Positions 10,731 to 19,292 of a stretch of DNA of 64,000 nt are shown here, one piece after another; positions within the stretch are counted from its first letter, which is position 1, and each line of letters starts with the position of its first letter. The DNA comes from Tepidicaulis marinus. Lineage in GTDB: Bacteria; Pseudomonadota; Alphaproteobacteria; Parvibaculales; Parvibaculaceae. Where the stretch lies: contig NZ_BBIO01000002.1 in the NCBI RefSeq assembly GCF_000739695.1, forward strand, positions 62,001-126,000. The letters run 5' to 3'. The translations under genes and the position numbers were made by a program. The notes beneath the pieces are model-generated. The model made no database searches and was not told where the DNA came from. It worked only from the letters and a program-made list of their open reading frames with translations.

Positions 10731-11582
10731 CTAAATCCGCCCGCGCCACTGTGCCGTCAAAAAACGCCATTGCAGCCGGAAGGCAGGCACCTCCACCCGT
10801 TCGCGGAAAGGATGGTCTTTCCGGGCAAGATAGCGTTTCTGATAAAGCGGCAGGACGGCGAGCGGCAAAAAGACCGGCAGACAGCTTTTGGGCACATCGC
10901 CCATATGACGGCGCATCTCATTCAGCGCCTCTTGCGAAAGCTCCGCCATCTCGCGCATCGCTTCATAAAGGCCGGGCCGCGCCACGCCGTTGAACAGGTC
11001 TTCCAGTTCCACTTCATGTTTGGCGAGCAGCGATTGCGGCAGCATCATGTAGCCTTGTGAGGCGTGATAAGGCAGCGCCCGCAAAAAACCCATATAGGCA
11101 TAGGCCCGCGCACCCGCTGTGATCGCTGCGTCCAATCCGGGCTCTATTTCTTTTCCGGCGAGCAGTTTCGCGCCAACGCGCATGAGCTGTCCTTGCGTCG
11201 CCTCCACATAAGCATCGAGATCGCCGAAATCCTGAAAGAGCCCGGCTTCCAGATCGCGCGAGCGCCCGTCGATAAGGTCGATAAGATCTCCGGCGCCGAG
11301 AAGGCTTCCAGGGAGAAGTTCGGCCAAACAGGCGGCAACGTCATGGCCGCGTGTCTCGCCTTCAAAAAGATGTTCCGCCGTTTCCCGCCACCATTGCAGG
11401 CGGATTTCGCCGAGCATGGGTTCGCTGACAAGTTCGCGGACCTTGGCGATTTCCGCATTCAATCCGTAAAGCGCGGTGAGCGCCCGGCGCGGTTCTTCCG
11501 CAATGACGAGCAGGCTCAGATAGCGCTCGAAATCGAGGCTGCGCAGCTCTTCCAGAACCCGGTCGAAGGGCGTCTCGCTCAC
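10731..11582 (-). CDS. squalene/phytoene synthase fold protein, NDUFAF6-like
   Basis: 283 aa with the all-alpha trans-prenyltransferase fold. The first Asp-rich motif of true squalene/phytoene synthases is replaced by NAEIAKVREL, while IRLQWWRE and GRSRDLE regions remain. This pattern is that of NDUFAF6 and its alphaproteobacterial homologues, which lack prenyl chemistry and assist respiratory complex I assembly. The location downstream of an NDUFAF3-type gene supports that reading. The start is GTG 11582 (MSETPFDRV) with a GAGG element upstream. Carotenoid or hopanoid synthesis is less likely because no crt or hpn genes are near. Confidence 0.85.
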   Translation of the reverse strand: MSETPFDRVLEELRSLDFERYLSLLVIAEEPRRALTALYGLNAEIAKVRELVSEPMLGEIRLQWWRETAEHLFEGETRGHDVAACLAELLPGSLLGAGDLIDLIDGRSRDLEAGLFQDFGDLDAYVEATQGQLMRVGAKLLAGKEIEPGLDAAITAGARAYAYMGFLRALPYHASQGYMMLPQSLLAKHEVELEDLFNGVARPGLYEAMREMAELSQEALNEMRRHMGDVPKSCLPVFLPLAVLPLYQKRYLARKDHPFRERVEVPAFRLQWRFLTAQWRGRI

Positions 11583-11598
11583 CTTTCACCTCACAAAT

Positions 11599-11627
11599 AA
11601 AGGGGCCGCTGCAAGAGCGGCCCCTTT
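11599..11627 (-). terminator. intrinsic terminator, PuuD-like gene
   Basis: A perfect 10-bp stem (11601-11610 with 11616-11625, AGGGGCCGCT), extended by A-T pairs at 11599-11600 with 11626-11627, closes a GCAAG loop. The minus strand continues into TTATTTG. It lies 27 nt past the stop of the PuuD-like gene and just upstream of the NDUFAF6-like gene, so that last gene probably has its own promoter or depends on read-through. Confidence 0.8.
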
Positions 11628-11653
11628 GCTTTACCGGCCGGGGCCGGTGCTTA

Positions 11654-12256
11654 TCAATAGATGTTCTGTGCCGACACCATGGCAAAGAGCATCGGGATCG
11701 ACAGAAGCGTGTTGGTCCGCGAGAACAGCATGGCGGTCCGGGCCGCTTTTGCTTTCGCATCGGCTTCGGCATCTACCATGCCGAGGGCGATTTTCTGGTT
11801 CGGCCAGATAACGAACCAGACGTTGAACCACATAATGGTGCCGAGCCACATGCCAATACCGATGGCAATATTCTTCTCGACGGCAAAGCCCTCGATAATG
11901 CCAAGCGTATAGGCTTCAAGCAGATAGCCGTTCATCGACGCCAGAATGATACCGGTCACGATCGTGGCCATGGCGCCCCAGCGGAACCACCACAGTGCCG
12001 CCGGCGCAATAACTTTGCCGATAGCCGGTTTCTGTTCGTCGGGAATGTTCGGCATGTTCGGGATCTGCACGAAGTTGAAATACCAGAGCAGACCGATCCA
12101 CATCACCCCGCTGATGACATGCAGCCAGCGGAAAATGAATGCCCAGAAGCCGTGACCGAAATCACCGCCCCAATTTAAATACATTGCAACAAGAACCGCC
12201 GCGAGGACGAAACCGGCAATCACCGTGTTCCGAAGCGACGTGAGAATGGCAGCCAT
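11654..12256 (-). CDS. urate hydroxylase PuuD N-terminal-like membrane protein
   Basis: 200 aa, with several hydrophobic segments including about 11-27, 44-62, 93-110 and 132-151. The RWLHVISGVMWIGLLWYF segment with His46 is the signature of the Urate_ox_N (PuuD N-terminal) membrane domain. Full PuuD proteins also carry a C-terminal cytochrome c domain; no CxxCH is present here, so it is a stand-alone domain. Its function is unproven; haem binding or a redox role is inferred. ATG 12256 has GGGGAGGG upstream; the in-frame TTG at 12271 precedes that site and is unlikely. It lies between the NDUFAF3- and NDUFAF6-like genes. Confidence 0.8.
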   Translation of the reverse strand: MAAILTSLRNTVIAGFVLAAVLVAMYLNWGGDFGHGFWAFIFRWLHVISGVMWIGLLWYFNFVQIPNMPNIPDEQKPAIGKVIAPAALWWFRWGAMATIVTGIILASMNGYLLEAYTLGIIEGFAVEKNIAIGIGMWLGTIMWFNVWFVIWPNQKIALGMVDAEADAKAKAARTAMLFSRTNTLLSIPMLFAMVSAQNIY

Positions 12257-12417
12257 AATAGCCCTCCCCAAAAAGTTTCACACCCAAAGGCCTCAAGACC
12301 CGGCCCCCTGCCAAATGCCGGGAGTTATGCGACTCACTTCGAAGCGACTCGCAAAAACCAAAGCAACCCTAGGCGCATCAACTGCAAAAGCCAAGTAAAG
12401 CGTGGGGAGATCGGAAA

Positions 12418-12792
12418 CTAGTCCACAGCAATGAAGGCACCGGCGACAGGCCTGTCCTCACTTGCAAGAATATTATACGTCCGGCAAGCAGCCGGCGTGA
12501 TCATGACGTCGAAGGATATGCCGTGCCCGGAAAGATGCTCGCGAATCACTTTCGGTAAAAACGCCATCTGCCTGCCGCAGCCGATCAGCAGCACATCGAA
12601 ATCGCTCTTCATGGCGATGAGCGGCCGGAAAACATCCGGGCCCGACACGCTCAAGTCTTGTACCGGCCAAGGCTGCATGCGGGCAGGAAGCAGAAGAATA
12701 GAGCCTTCCACCCGCTTGCCGTCCACGCGGAACCCGCCATCGCCGTAAGCATCGACGGGCGGTTGGCGGAAGGCGGGATTGGAAAATTCCAT
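12418..12792 (-). CDS. Mth938-like domain protein (NDUFAF3 family)
   Basis: 124 aa, a single Mth938-like (DUF498) domain. The VDAYGDGGFRVDG start, the GSILLLP strand and the LLIGCGRQMAFLP core match this family, whose mitochondrial member NDUFAF3 is a complex I assembly factor. ATG 12792 is 7 nt beyond the secF stop, so it ends the yajC-secD-secF operon and is probably co-expressed. An open frame continues upstream through secF in another frame and was discarded. Conserved linkage of this family with secDF in alphaproteobacteria supports the call; a biochemical role in bacteria is inferred. Confidence 0.88.
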   Translation of the reverse strand: MEFSNPAFRQPPVDAYGDGGFRVDGKRVEGSILLLPARMQPWPVQDLSVSGPDVFRPLIAMKSDFDVLLIGCGRQMAFLPKVIREHLSGHGISFDVMITPAACRTYNILASEDRPVAGAFIAVD

Positions 12793-12799
12793 TGACGTC

Positions 12800-13735
12800 T
12801 CAAGCGCCCTTTTTGCCGGGCTCGGGGCTGCTTGCCGTTGCGCTCCAGTCGCGTTTGACACCGAGAAGCAGAAGGATCGGCGCCGCAACGAAGATGGAGG
12901 AATAGGTGCCGACGACAACGCCCCAGATCATGGCAAAGGTAAAACCGCGAATGACCTCGCCGCCGAACACATAGAGCGCGCCGAGCGCCAGTAAGGTCGT
13001 CAGCGCAGTCATGGTGGTGCGCGTCAGCGTTTCGTTGATCGCTTTGTCGATCAGTTCGCCCAGATCCATGCGCTTGTATTTGCGTAAATTCTCGCGCACG
13101 CGGTCGTAGACGACGACGGTGTCGTTCATGGAATACCCGACAATGGTCAGGATGGCCGCGATAATGGGCAGGCTGAATTCGATTTGCAGGAGCGAGAATA
13201 TACCGATCGTCGTCACGACGTCATGCACCAGCGCCAGGACCGCACCGATGGAAAACTGCCACTCGAAGCGGAACCAGACATAAATAAGCATCAACGCGAC
13301 CGCCAGTACGACCGCTGTCACGCCGGAATTGACCAGTTCGCCGCTGACCTTGGGGCCTACCACTTCGACGCGGCGGTATTGCACCTCATCGCCGAGTTCC
13401 TGTTTGACGAGCGCCACCACCTCCTGGTCGCTGCCCGGTTCACCACCCTGGCTTTGAATGCGGATCAGCACATCATTGGGCGCGCCGAAAGTTTGAACCT
13501 GCACATCCCCGAGCCCCAGCCCGTTCAGCTGGCTGCGGATCGCGCCAATATCGGCAGCTTCCGGCGTTTCGATTTCGATCATCGTGCCGCCTTTGAAGTC
13601 GATGCCGAAATTCAGCCCCTTCGTGAAGACAAGCGCGAGCGAGACCGCAACGACGAGAATCGAAAACGCATAAGCGATATTCCGATAGGCGACAAAGGGG
13701 ATCGAGGTATCTTCCGGAACAAGTTTCAGTCTCAT
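12800..13735 (-). CDS. secF: protein translocase subunit SecF
   Basis: 311 aa. SecF pairs with SecD in the inner membrane and uses the proton gradient to pull exported proteins through SecYEG. The LNFGIDFKGGTMIEI motif of the first periplasmic loop and the VVYDRVRENLRKYKRMD segment of the transmembrane core are present. The start is ATG 13735 (MRLKLVPEDT) with AAGGGG upstream, 11 nt after the secD stop; an in-frame extension to 13786 runs into secD and is rejected. SecD and SecF are separate proteins here, as in most alphaproteobacteria. Confidence 0.97.
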   Translation of the reverse strand: MRLKLVPEDTSIPFVAYRNIAYAFSILVVAVSLALVFTKGLNFGIDFKGGTMIEIETPEAADIGAIRSQLNGLGLGDVQVQTFGAPNDVLIRIQSQGGEPGSDQEVVALVKQELGDEVQYRRVEVVGPKVSGELVNSGVTAVVLAVALMLIYVWFRFEWQFSIGAVLALVHDVVTTIGIFSLLQIEFSLPIIAAILTIVGYSMNDTVVVYDRVRENLRKYKRMDLGELIDKAINETLTRTTMTALTTLLALGALYVFGGEVIRGFTFAMIWGVVVGTYSSIFVAAPILLLLGVKRDWSATASSPEPGKKGA

Positions 13736-13746
13736 GCTCGTTCCCC

Positions 13747-15363
13747 TTAAACCGTAAGTGCCGACGGGCGGCGGGATTTGTACCAAAGCGCCACGAACAT
13801 CCGCGTCAATGTGAATGCCGTGAAGACGGAAGTCAGAATGCCGATGCCCAGCGTTACGGCGAAGCCGCGCACGGGCCCTGCGCCGAGCTGGAACAGGATG
13901 GCCGCCGCGATAAAGGTCGTGATATTGGCATCGAGAATGGTGCCGAGCGCGCGGTTATACCCGTTCTCGATCGCCACAAGCGGTATCTTGCCCGCTTTCA
14001 CCTCCTCGCGGATGCGTTCGAAAATCAGCACATTCGCATCGACCGCCATACCGATGGTCAGCACGACCCCGGCAATCCCCGGCAAGGTCAGCGTCGCGCC
14101 GAGCACCGAAAGAACGGCGCCGATCAGCATCACGTTGGTGATGAGCGCCACATTGGCAAACCAGCCGAAAAGTCCATAGGCAAGGCCCATGTAAAGAACG
14201 ACCGCCGTAAACCCGATAATCGCCGCGATCTCGCCGGCGGCAACCGAGTCGGCGCCAAGGCCGGGCCCGACCGTGCGTTCTTCAAGGATAGTCAGCGGCG
14301 CGGGAAGCGCGCCTGCGCGCAGCAGGATGGCCAGATCGTTTGCCTCTTTCACCGAGAAACCGCCGCTGATTTGGCCACTGCCGCCCAGGATCGGTTCGCG
14401 GATCACCGGCGCGCTCAGCACGACATCGTCGAGAACAATAGCGAAGGGTGAGCCCACATTCTTCGTCGTGACATCGCCAAAACGGTTCGCCCCGCTCGTG
14501 TCGAGCCGGAAGGTGACGATCGGCTCATTCGTTTGCTGGTCGAAGCTTGCCTTCGCATCGACAAGGTTTTCCCCGCTCAGCATGGCCCGCCGCTCGATCA
14601 GAACGCCCTGGGGCGGATCGGTGTTTGCCAAAGGCAGGATTTGCGAACCTGCGGGCACGCGCGTGGCTTGCGCCTGCGCCGCCGTCATCGAGCGGTCGAC
14701 AAGATGAAAGCTGAGTTTGGCCGTCTGTCCGAGAAGCTCCTTCAAGCGCTGGGGATCGTCGAGCCCCGGCACTTCCAGCACGATGCGGTTTTCTCCCTGG
14801 CGCTGAATGGTCGGCTCTGTGGTGCCCAGTTCGTCGATACGCCGGCGTACGATCTCGATGGATTGGGAAACCGCGGATTGCGCCATCGATGTACGCGCCG
14901 CCTCGGAAAAGGCGACGGTGATTGCATCTTCGCCTTCCGGATTGATCACGATATCCTTCTCCGGCAGCCCCCCGAAGAGATTGGTATCGACGAAGCTGGC
15001 AAGCTCTTCCAGCGCAGCGATCGACCGTTCCCGGTCCGCAGGGTCGTTCAGCGCAACCGTCACCCCTTCGCTGGTTTGGCGCACGCGGAAGCGGACCCGC
15101 GGATCGTCGATCTGGCGCAGCGTGTTGCGCACATCCGTGCGCAGCGTTTCCAGCCGCTCCTTGTAAAGCACATCCGTTTCCACTTCGAGCAGCAGGTAAG
15201 ACCCGCCCTGAAGATCGAGCCCCAGAACGAGCTGGCTTTGCGGCACCCAGCCGGGAAGCCCGCTCAAGCTTTCTTTGGAGAAAAAGTTAGGGGCGGTGTA
15301 GATGAACCCCAGCACCGCAATCAGCGTGACGAGGGTAAGCTTCCAAGGAGGAAAACGAAGCAT
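13747..15363 (-). CDS. secD: protein translocase subunit SecD
   Basis: 538 aa, normal for SecD without fusion to SecF. An N-terminal membrane segment is followed by GLDLQGGSYLLLEV, the diagnostic P1 motif, then a large periplasmic region and a C-terminal five-helix bundle containing GIAGVVLTIGMAVDANVLIFERIREE. It works with SecF and YajC. The ATG at 15363 (MLRFPPWK) lies 31 nt after the yajC stop, and secF follows after 11 nt, so this is one operon. Confidence 0.97.
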   Translation of the reverse strand: MLRFPPWKLTLVTLIAVLGFIYTAPNFFSKESLSGLPGWVPQSQLVLGLDLQGGSYLLLEVETDVLYKERLETLRTDVRNTLRQIDDPRVRFRVRQTSEGVTVALNDPADRERSIAALEELASFVDTNLFGGLPEKDIVINPEGEDAITVAFSEAARTSMAQSAVSQSIEIVRRRIDELGTTEPTIQRQGENRIVLEVPGLDDPQRLKELLGQTAKLSFHLVDRSMTAAQAQATRVPAGSQILPLANTDPPQGVLIERRAMLSGENLVDAKASFDQQTNEPIVTFRLDTSGANRFGDVTTKNVGSPFAIVLDDVVLSAPVIREPILGGSGQISGGFSVKEANDLAILLRAGALPAPLTILEERTVGPGLGADSVAAGEIAAIIGFTAVVLYMGLAYGLFGWFANVALITNVMLIGAVLSVLGATLTLPGIAGVVLTIGMAVDANVLIFERIREEVKAGKIPLVAIENGYNRALGTILDANITTFIAAAILFQLGAGPVRGFAVTLGIGILTSVFTAFTLTRMFVALWYKSRRPSALTV

Positions 15364-15394
15364 GAAACGGTCCCGTTTCTTGAGGCTGGCTCAA

Positions 15395-15736
15395 TTAGTT
15401 GGAGTTGGCTGCCTCAGGCGCCGGCTCTGTCTTGGAGCGCACGGTGGTGATTGTGCCCTTTATGATGCGGACACGCACATTCTCAGCAATCTCCACCTGG
15501 ATTTCGTCTCCTTCATTGACCTTCGTCACCTTGCCGACAATGCCGCCAGCCGTGACGATCTCGTCACCCCGGCGCACCGCATTGATCATGGCCTGGTGTT
15601 CCTTGACCCGCTTTTGCTGCGGGCGGATCATCAGAAAATAGATGATGACGAAAACCAGAATGAACGGAAAAAGCGAAATCAGCAGATCGCTGCTGCCGCC
15701 GCCGGTGCCCTGGGCATAAGCCGGGGTAATGAACAT
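15395..15736 (-). CDS. yajC: preprotein translocase subunit YajC
   Basis: 113 aa, a one-helix membrane protein that associates with SecDF. A hydrophobic helix (LLISLFPFILVFVIIYFLMI) is followed by RPQQKRVKEHQAMI and the VRRGDEIVTAGGIVGKV segment typical of YajC. ATG 15736 follows AGGAGACAAAG. An in-frame start at 15760 would place the ribosome-binding site inside the gene and is unlikely. First gene of yajC-secD-secF-Mth938. Confidence 0.96.
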   Translation of the reverse strand: MFITPAYAQGTGGGSSDLLISLFPFILVFVIIYFLMIRPQQKRVKEHQAMINAVRRGDEIVTAGGIVGKVTKVNEGDEIQVEIAENVRVRIIKGTITTVRSKTEPAPEAANSN

Positions 15737-15969
15737 CTTTGTCTCCTGAAGGAGGCGCATGGCGCCGCTTGAAATCCTGAGGCCGGACTATACCGGCGCG
15801 CTGGCGCTTTGCAAACCCTGTCTCGGCCCGAAAACCGCCCCAAACCTTTGAAATAACGCCGCTTTCGCTGCGTTGACCATTTTCCGGCAGCGCCCTAATG
15901 TCCGCCCGTTCCAGGGCCAGCGCCATCTGGGCTGTGCCGCCTTAAGAGCGCGACAAGGGAGTTAGCCGC

Positions 15970-16830
15970 ATGACCAAAGACCCAGAGCTCTTAGCCGTCC
16001 TGGAACGCATTGCCGTTTCCCTGGAAAAGCTGGCACCGGCGCCTGAGGCGGTGCCTTCGCTCGAGGGAGCCGATGCCTTTGTCTGGGAACCGGAAACCGG
16101 CCGGCTCTTGCCGGTCGAAACCGTCTCGCGGGTGGATATTTCGCTTTTGCGCGGCGTCGACAATGTCCGTGATATTCTTCTGGAAAACACCCGCCGCTTC
16201 ACGCAGGGCCTGCCCGCCAACAACGCGCTGCTTTGGGGCGCGCGGGGCATGGGTAAAAGCTCGCTGGTGAAAGCCGCCCATGCCGAGATGAACAAGGCAA
16301 AGCCGGGCTCGCTGGCACTCATTGAAATTCACCGGGAAGACATCGGCACCCTGCCCCGCCTCATGACGGCGATCCGCGAAAGCGGCCGGCGCACGGTCAT
16401 CTTCTGCGACGATCTTTCCTTCGACCATGACGACACCAGCTACAAATCGCTGAAAGCGGTGCTGGAAGGCGGCATCGAGGGACGGCCGGCCAATGTGATC
16501 TTCTATGCCACCTCGAACCGGCGCCATCTCATGCCGCGCGACATGATGGAAAACGAACGCTCGACCGCCATCAACCCGTCGGAAGCCGTGGAAGAGAAAG
16601 TCTCGCTCTCGGACCGCTTCGGCCTCTGGCTCGGTTTTCACAAATGCTCGCAGCAGGATTATCTGGAAATGGTGGCGGGTTATGCCGCGTTTCTAGAGCT
16701 GGATATCGGGCCGGAAGAATTGGAGGCAGGCGCCGTCGAATGGGCGGCGACGCGCGGCGGGCGCTCAGGGCGCGTTGCCTGGCAGTATATTCAGGATGTG
16801 GCCGGGCGGCTTGGAAAGCCGTTGATCTGA
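15970..16830 (+). CDS. DUF815 family ATP-binding protein
   Basis: 286 aa AAA-like ATPase of the DUF815 family. Walker A is GARGMGKSS at residues 90-98, and the Walker B-like strand is VIFCDDLSFD. A later SNRRHLMPRDM segment is a likely sensor/arginine region. The ATG at 15970 has AAGGGAG upstream. The gene diverges from yajC and converges with nlpD, a position common in alphaproteobacteria. The cellular role is not established; nothing in the sequence identifies a substrate. Confidence 0.9.
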   Translation: MTKDPELLAVLERIAVSLEKLAPAPEAVPSLEGADAFVWEPETGRLLPVETVSRVDISLLRGVDNVRDILLENTRRFTQGLPANNALLWGARGMGKSSLVKAAHAEMNKAKPGSLALIEIHREDIGTLPRLMTAIRESGRRTVIFCDDLSFDHDDTSYKSLKAVLEGGIEGRPANVIFYATSNRRHLMPRDMMENERSTAINPSEAVEEKVSLSDRFGLWLGFHKCSQQDYLEMVAGYAAFLELDIGPEELEAGAVEWAATRGGRSGRVAWQYIQDVAGRLGKPLI

Positions 16831-16846
16831 TTTTTCTTCAAACCGC

Positions 16847-17791
16847 TTAAGCGCGCACGATGCGCTTGGGGTCCACGGGCTTCGTGCCCTTGCGCACTTC
16901 GAAATGGATCTGCGGCGTGCTCACGCTGCCCGACTGGCCGGACAGCGCAATCGTCTGGCCCTTCACCACCTTGTCCCCGCGCTTGGCGAGAATTTTGCCG
17001 TTATGGGCATAAGCCGTCATCCAGCCATCGGCATGGCGCACCAGCACGAGATTGCCATAGCCTTTCAGCTCGTTGCCGACATAGGCAACCACCCCGCTTT
17101 GGGCGGCGCGCACGGGCGTGCCTTCGGGCACGGCGATGTTGATGCCGTCATTATGAAGGCCGCCTTCCTTGGAGCCGAAGCTGGAAAGCACACGGCCTTC
17201 CGCCGGCCAGATGAAACCGCCGGCAGGCGGCGGCGGCGCGGGCAGCGGCGGTTTGACATAAGGGCGCGGGGCGCCGGGCGACACCGTACCGGTTTGTCCC
17301 GGCCGGGCCTGCGGATAGGCGGAGGCCACTTGCACGGGCGTGCCTTTAAGGCGCAGTTTCTGGCCGACTTCGATGTTGTAAGAAGAATCGAGCCCGTTCA
17401 GCCGCGCAAGTTCCTTGACCTGCATCCCATGCATTTTTGAAATGCGGTACACCGTCTCTCCGCGTTTGACGACGTGATATGTGCCGCCGGAGCGGGCGGC
17501 CGTTTGCACCGGCGGACGGCGCGGCGTGCTCACGCTCGGGCGCGGCAGGGGCGCGGGCGCATTGCGCCGGGCGCTCGATGAATAGTTTTTGGAACCGCCG
17601 CCCGGGGAGCCATTGCGGTAATCGTATTGCGCGTCCCACCAGGCAGGCTGGCTGGCGCAGCCGGAGATGAAGGCAAAACTCAGAACAAGTACAAAAAGGC
17701 GCTTGATAAGCGGTGCGCGCTGCACAAGGCCGAGCCCCGCACCGCTCTGCCGTGCCCGACTGGTCTTCATATCTGCCAGTCCCATTGCCAC
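16847..17791 (-). CDS. nlpD: LysM/M23 murein hydrolase activator, NlpD/DipM-like lipoprotein
   Basis: 314 aa from GTG 17791 (GAGG six bases upstream); ATG 17785 or 17770 are alternatives. A lipoprotein signal ends in FISGC with the lipidated Cys at 45. A LysM domain (about 105-148) binds peptidoglycan and a LytM/M23 domain (about 211-305) follows. The zinc-site motif is HNDGINIA instead of HxGxD, and the final motif is PQIHFEVR, so zinc ligands are lost and the protein is probably a non-catalytic activator of amidases, as for E. coli NlpD and Caulobacter DipM. It lies 11 nt after pcm, in the conserved surE-pcm-nlpD order. Confidence 0.92.
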   Translation of the reverse strand: MAMGLADMKTSRARQSGAGLGLVQRAPLIKRLFVLVLSFAFISGCASQPAWWDAQYDYRNGSPGGGSKNYSSSARRNAPAPLPRPSVSTPRRPPVQTAARSGGTYHVVKRGETVYRISKMHGMQVKELARLNGLDSSYNIEVGQKLRLKGTPVQVASAYPQARPGQTGTVSPGAPRPYVKPPLPAPPPPAGGFIWPAEGRVLSSFGSKEGGLHNDGINIAVPEGTPVRAAQSGVVAYVGNELKGYGNLVLVRHADGWMTAYAHNGKILAKRGDKVVKGQTIALSGQSGSVSTPQIHFEVRKGTKPVDPKRIVRA

Positions 17792-17802
17792 TTTCCGCCT
17801 CT

Positions 17803-18477
17803 TCAGCTCTCCCGTGCGACGCCCTCGACAAGGGGAACGAAACGCACGTCGATCATATCTTCCCGCTCGATGCCTGTCTCGGTGCGTGTCACGCGCACCA
17901 GCTTTTGCTCGCGCGGCCTGCCGGGAATATCGACCGGCAAAACCATGATGCCGCCCACCTTCAGCTGGTCCACCAGCGTCTGCGGCAATTCGGGGGCGGC
18001 GGCGGTAACCATGATCCGGTCGAACGGTGCTTGTTCCGGCCAGCCGGACGCACCATCGCCCACCTTTGTAGTAATGTTGTGCAGATTTAAGGTTTCGAAA
18101 CGGTTAACGGCATCGCGCATCAGCGTCCGATAGCGCTCAATTGTGTAAACGCGGCGGCATAAACGGGACAGGATTGCTGCCTGATATCCAGAGCCCGTTC
18201 CCACTTCCAGAACCTTCATCCGGTCCCCGACCTCCAGCTTTTCCGTCATATAAGCAACCACGAAAGGCTGGGAAATCGTCTGCCCGCATTCGATGGGCAG
18301 AGCGTGGTCCTCATAGGCCTGTTTCGAGAAGGTCGTGGGTACAAAGCTGTCCCGCGCCACGCGCTCGATGGCGGAAAGCACCGCTTTGCTTTTGATGCCG
18401 CGCCTACGCAGTTCCATGATCAGCGAAATTTTCGCCGGATCGGCCGCGCCAAACCCTTCTCTTTCCTCCTCCGGCAT
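17803..18477 (-). CDS. pcm: protein-L-isoaspartate O-methyltransferase
   Basis: 224 aa. It methylates isoaspartyl residues with S-adenosylmethionine to start their repair. The catalytic motif CGQTISQP places Ser69 correctly, and the SAM motif VLEVGTGSGYQAA is near 89-101. The ATG at 18477 lies 8 nt after the surE stop. The linked surE and nlpD genes match the standard order. A second PIMT-like gene at 43525-44190 lacks the Ser motif, so this one is probably the functional repair enzyme. Confidence 0.96.
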   Translation of the reverse strand: MPEEEREGFGAADPAKISLIMELRRRGIKSKAVLSAIERVARDSFVPTTFSKQAYEDHALPIECGQTISQPFVVAYMTEKLEVGDRMKVLEVGTGSGYQAAILSRLCRRVYTIERYRTLMRDAVNRFETLNLHNITTKVGDGASGWPEQAPFDRIMVTAAAPELPQTLVDQLKVGGIMVLPVDIPGRPREQKLVRVTRTETGIEREDMIDVRFVPLVEGVARES

Positions 18478-18485
18478 CCTGCCCC

Positions 18486-19292
18486 CTAACCGAATGCCTT
18501 GAGCAGCGCGCGCCGGGAGCGGTCATGCGTCAGCGTCATGTGGAGCGGCGTGATGGAAATGAAGCCATTATAGATCGCGTGCAGGTCCGTGCCCTTGGGC
18601 GGGTTGGATTTCTTCGCTTCAAAACCGATCCAGTAATAAGGCCGGTGGCGCGCGTCGATGCGTTCTTCCACTTTGACCAGCGACTGGTCGCGCCGGCCCT
18701 GCGCCGTCACCTCGATGCCTTTGACATGATCATGGGCGACATCGGGGAAGTTGATATTGATCAGCACTTCCTTCGGCCAGCCTTCTTCCAAAAGCTGCAG
18801 GATAAGTTTCGGCGCGTGATGCTCCGCCGTCGCCCATTTGACGTTCTGCTTGCCGTCGAACCCGTAAGCCTGGCTGAGCGCGATGGAAGGAACGCCAAGA
18901 ATGGTGCCTTCCATGGCGGCAGCGATCGTGCCCGAATAGGTCACATCATCGGCAATATTCTGGCCGCGGTTGACGCCGGAAAGCACAAGGTCCGGCGCTT
19001 TATCTTTCAGCACATGGCGCAGCGCCATCATCACGCTGTCGCTCGGGGTGCCGGAAACGGCGAATTTGCGCGCATTGACTTTGCGCAGCCTCAATGGATC
19101 GGCCAGCGTCAGCGAGTGCGACGCCCCGCTCTGCTCCGTTTCCGGCGCCACGATCCACACATCATCGGAAAGCTGGCGGGCGATCTTTTCCAGCGTTTTG
19201 AGGCCGGGCGCATGAATGCCGTCATCATTGCTGAGCAGGATGCGCTTGCCCGCAAGCGGCAGTTTCTTACTCGTGCGTTTTGCGTTCGCCAT
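18486..19292 (-). CDS. surE: 5'/3'-nucleotidase SurE
   Basis: 268 aa. SurE is a metal-dependent phosphatase acting on nucleoside monophosphates and used in stationary-phase survival. The metal-binding ILLSNDDGIHAPG motif has Asp23-Asp24, and GVNRGQNIADDVTYSGT is the second conserved block. The N-terminus has about 15 extra basic residues compared with the shortest family members. The ATG at 19292 shares its A with the serS stop (TGATG), so the two genes are translationally coupled. Confidence 0.97.
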   Translation of the reverse strand: MANAKRTSKKLPLAGKRILLSNDDGIHAPGLKTLEKIARQLSDDVWIVAPETEQSGASHSLTLADPLRLRKVNARKFAVSGTPSDSVMMALRHVLKDKAPDLVLSGVNRGQNIADDVTYSGTIAAAMEGTILGVPSIALSQAYGFDGKQNVKWATAEHHAPKLILQLLEEGWPKEVLININFPDVAHDHVKGIEVTAQGRRDQSLVKVEERIDARHRPYYWIGFEAKKSNPPKGTDLHAIYNGFISITPLHMTLTHDRSRRALLKAFG

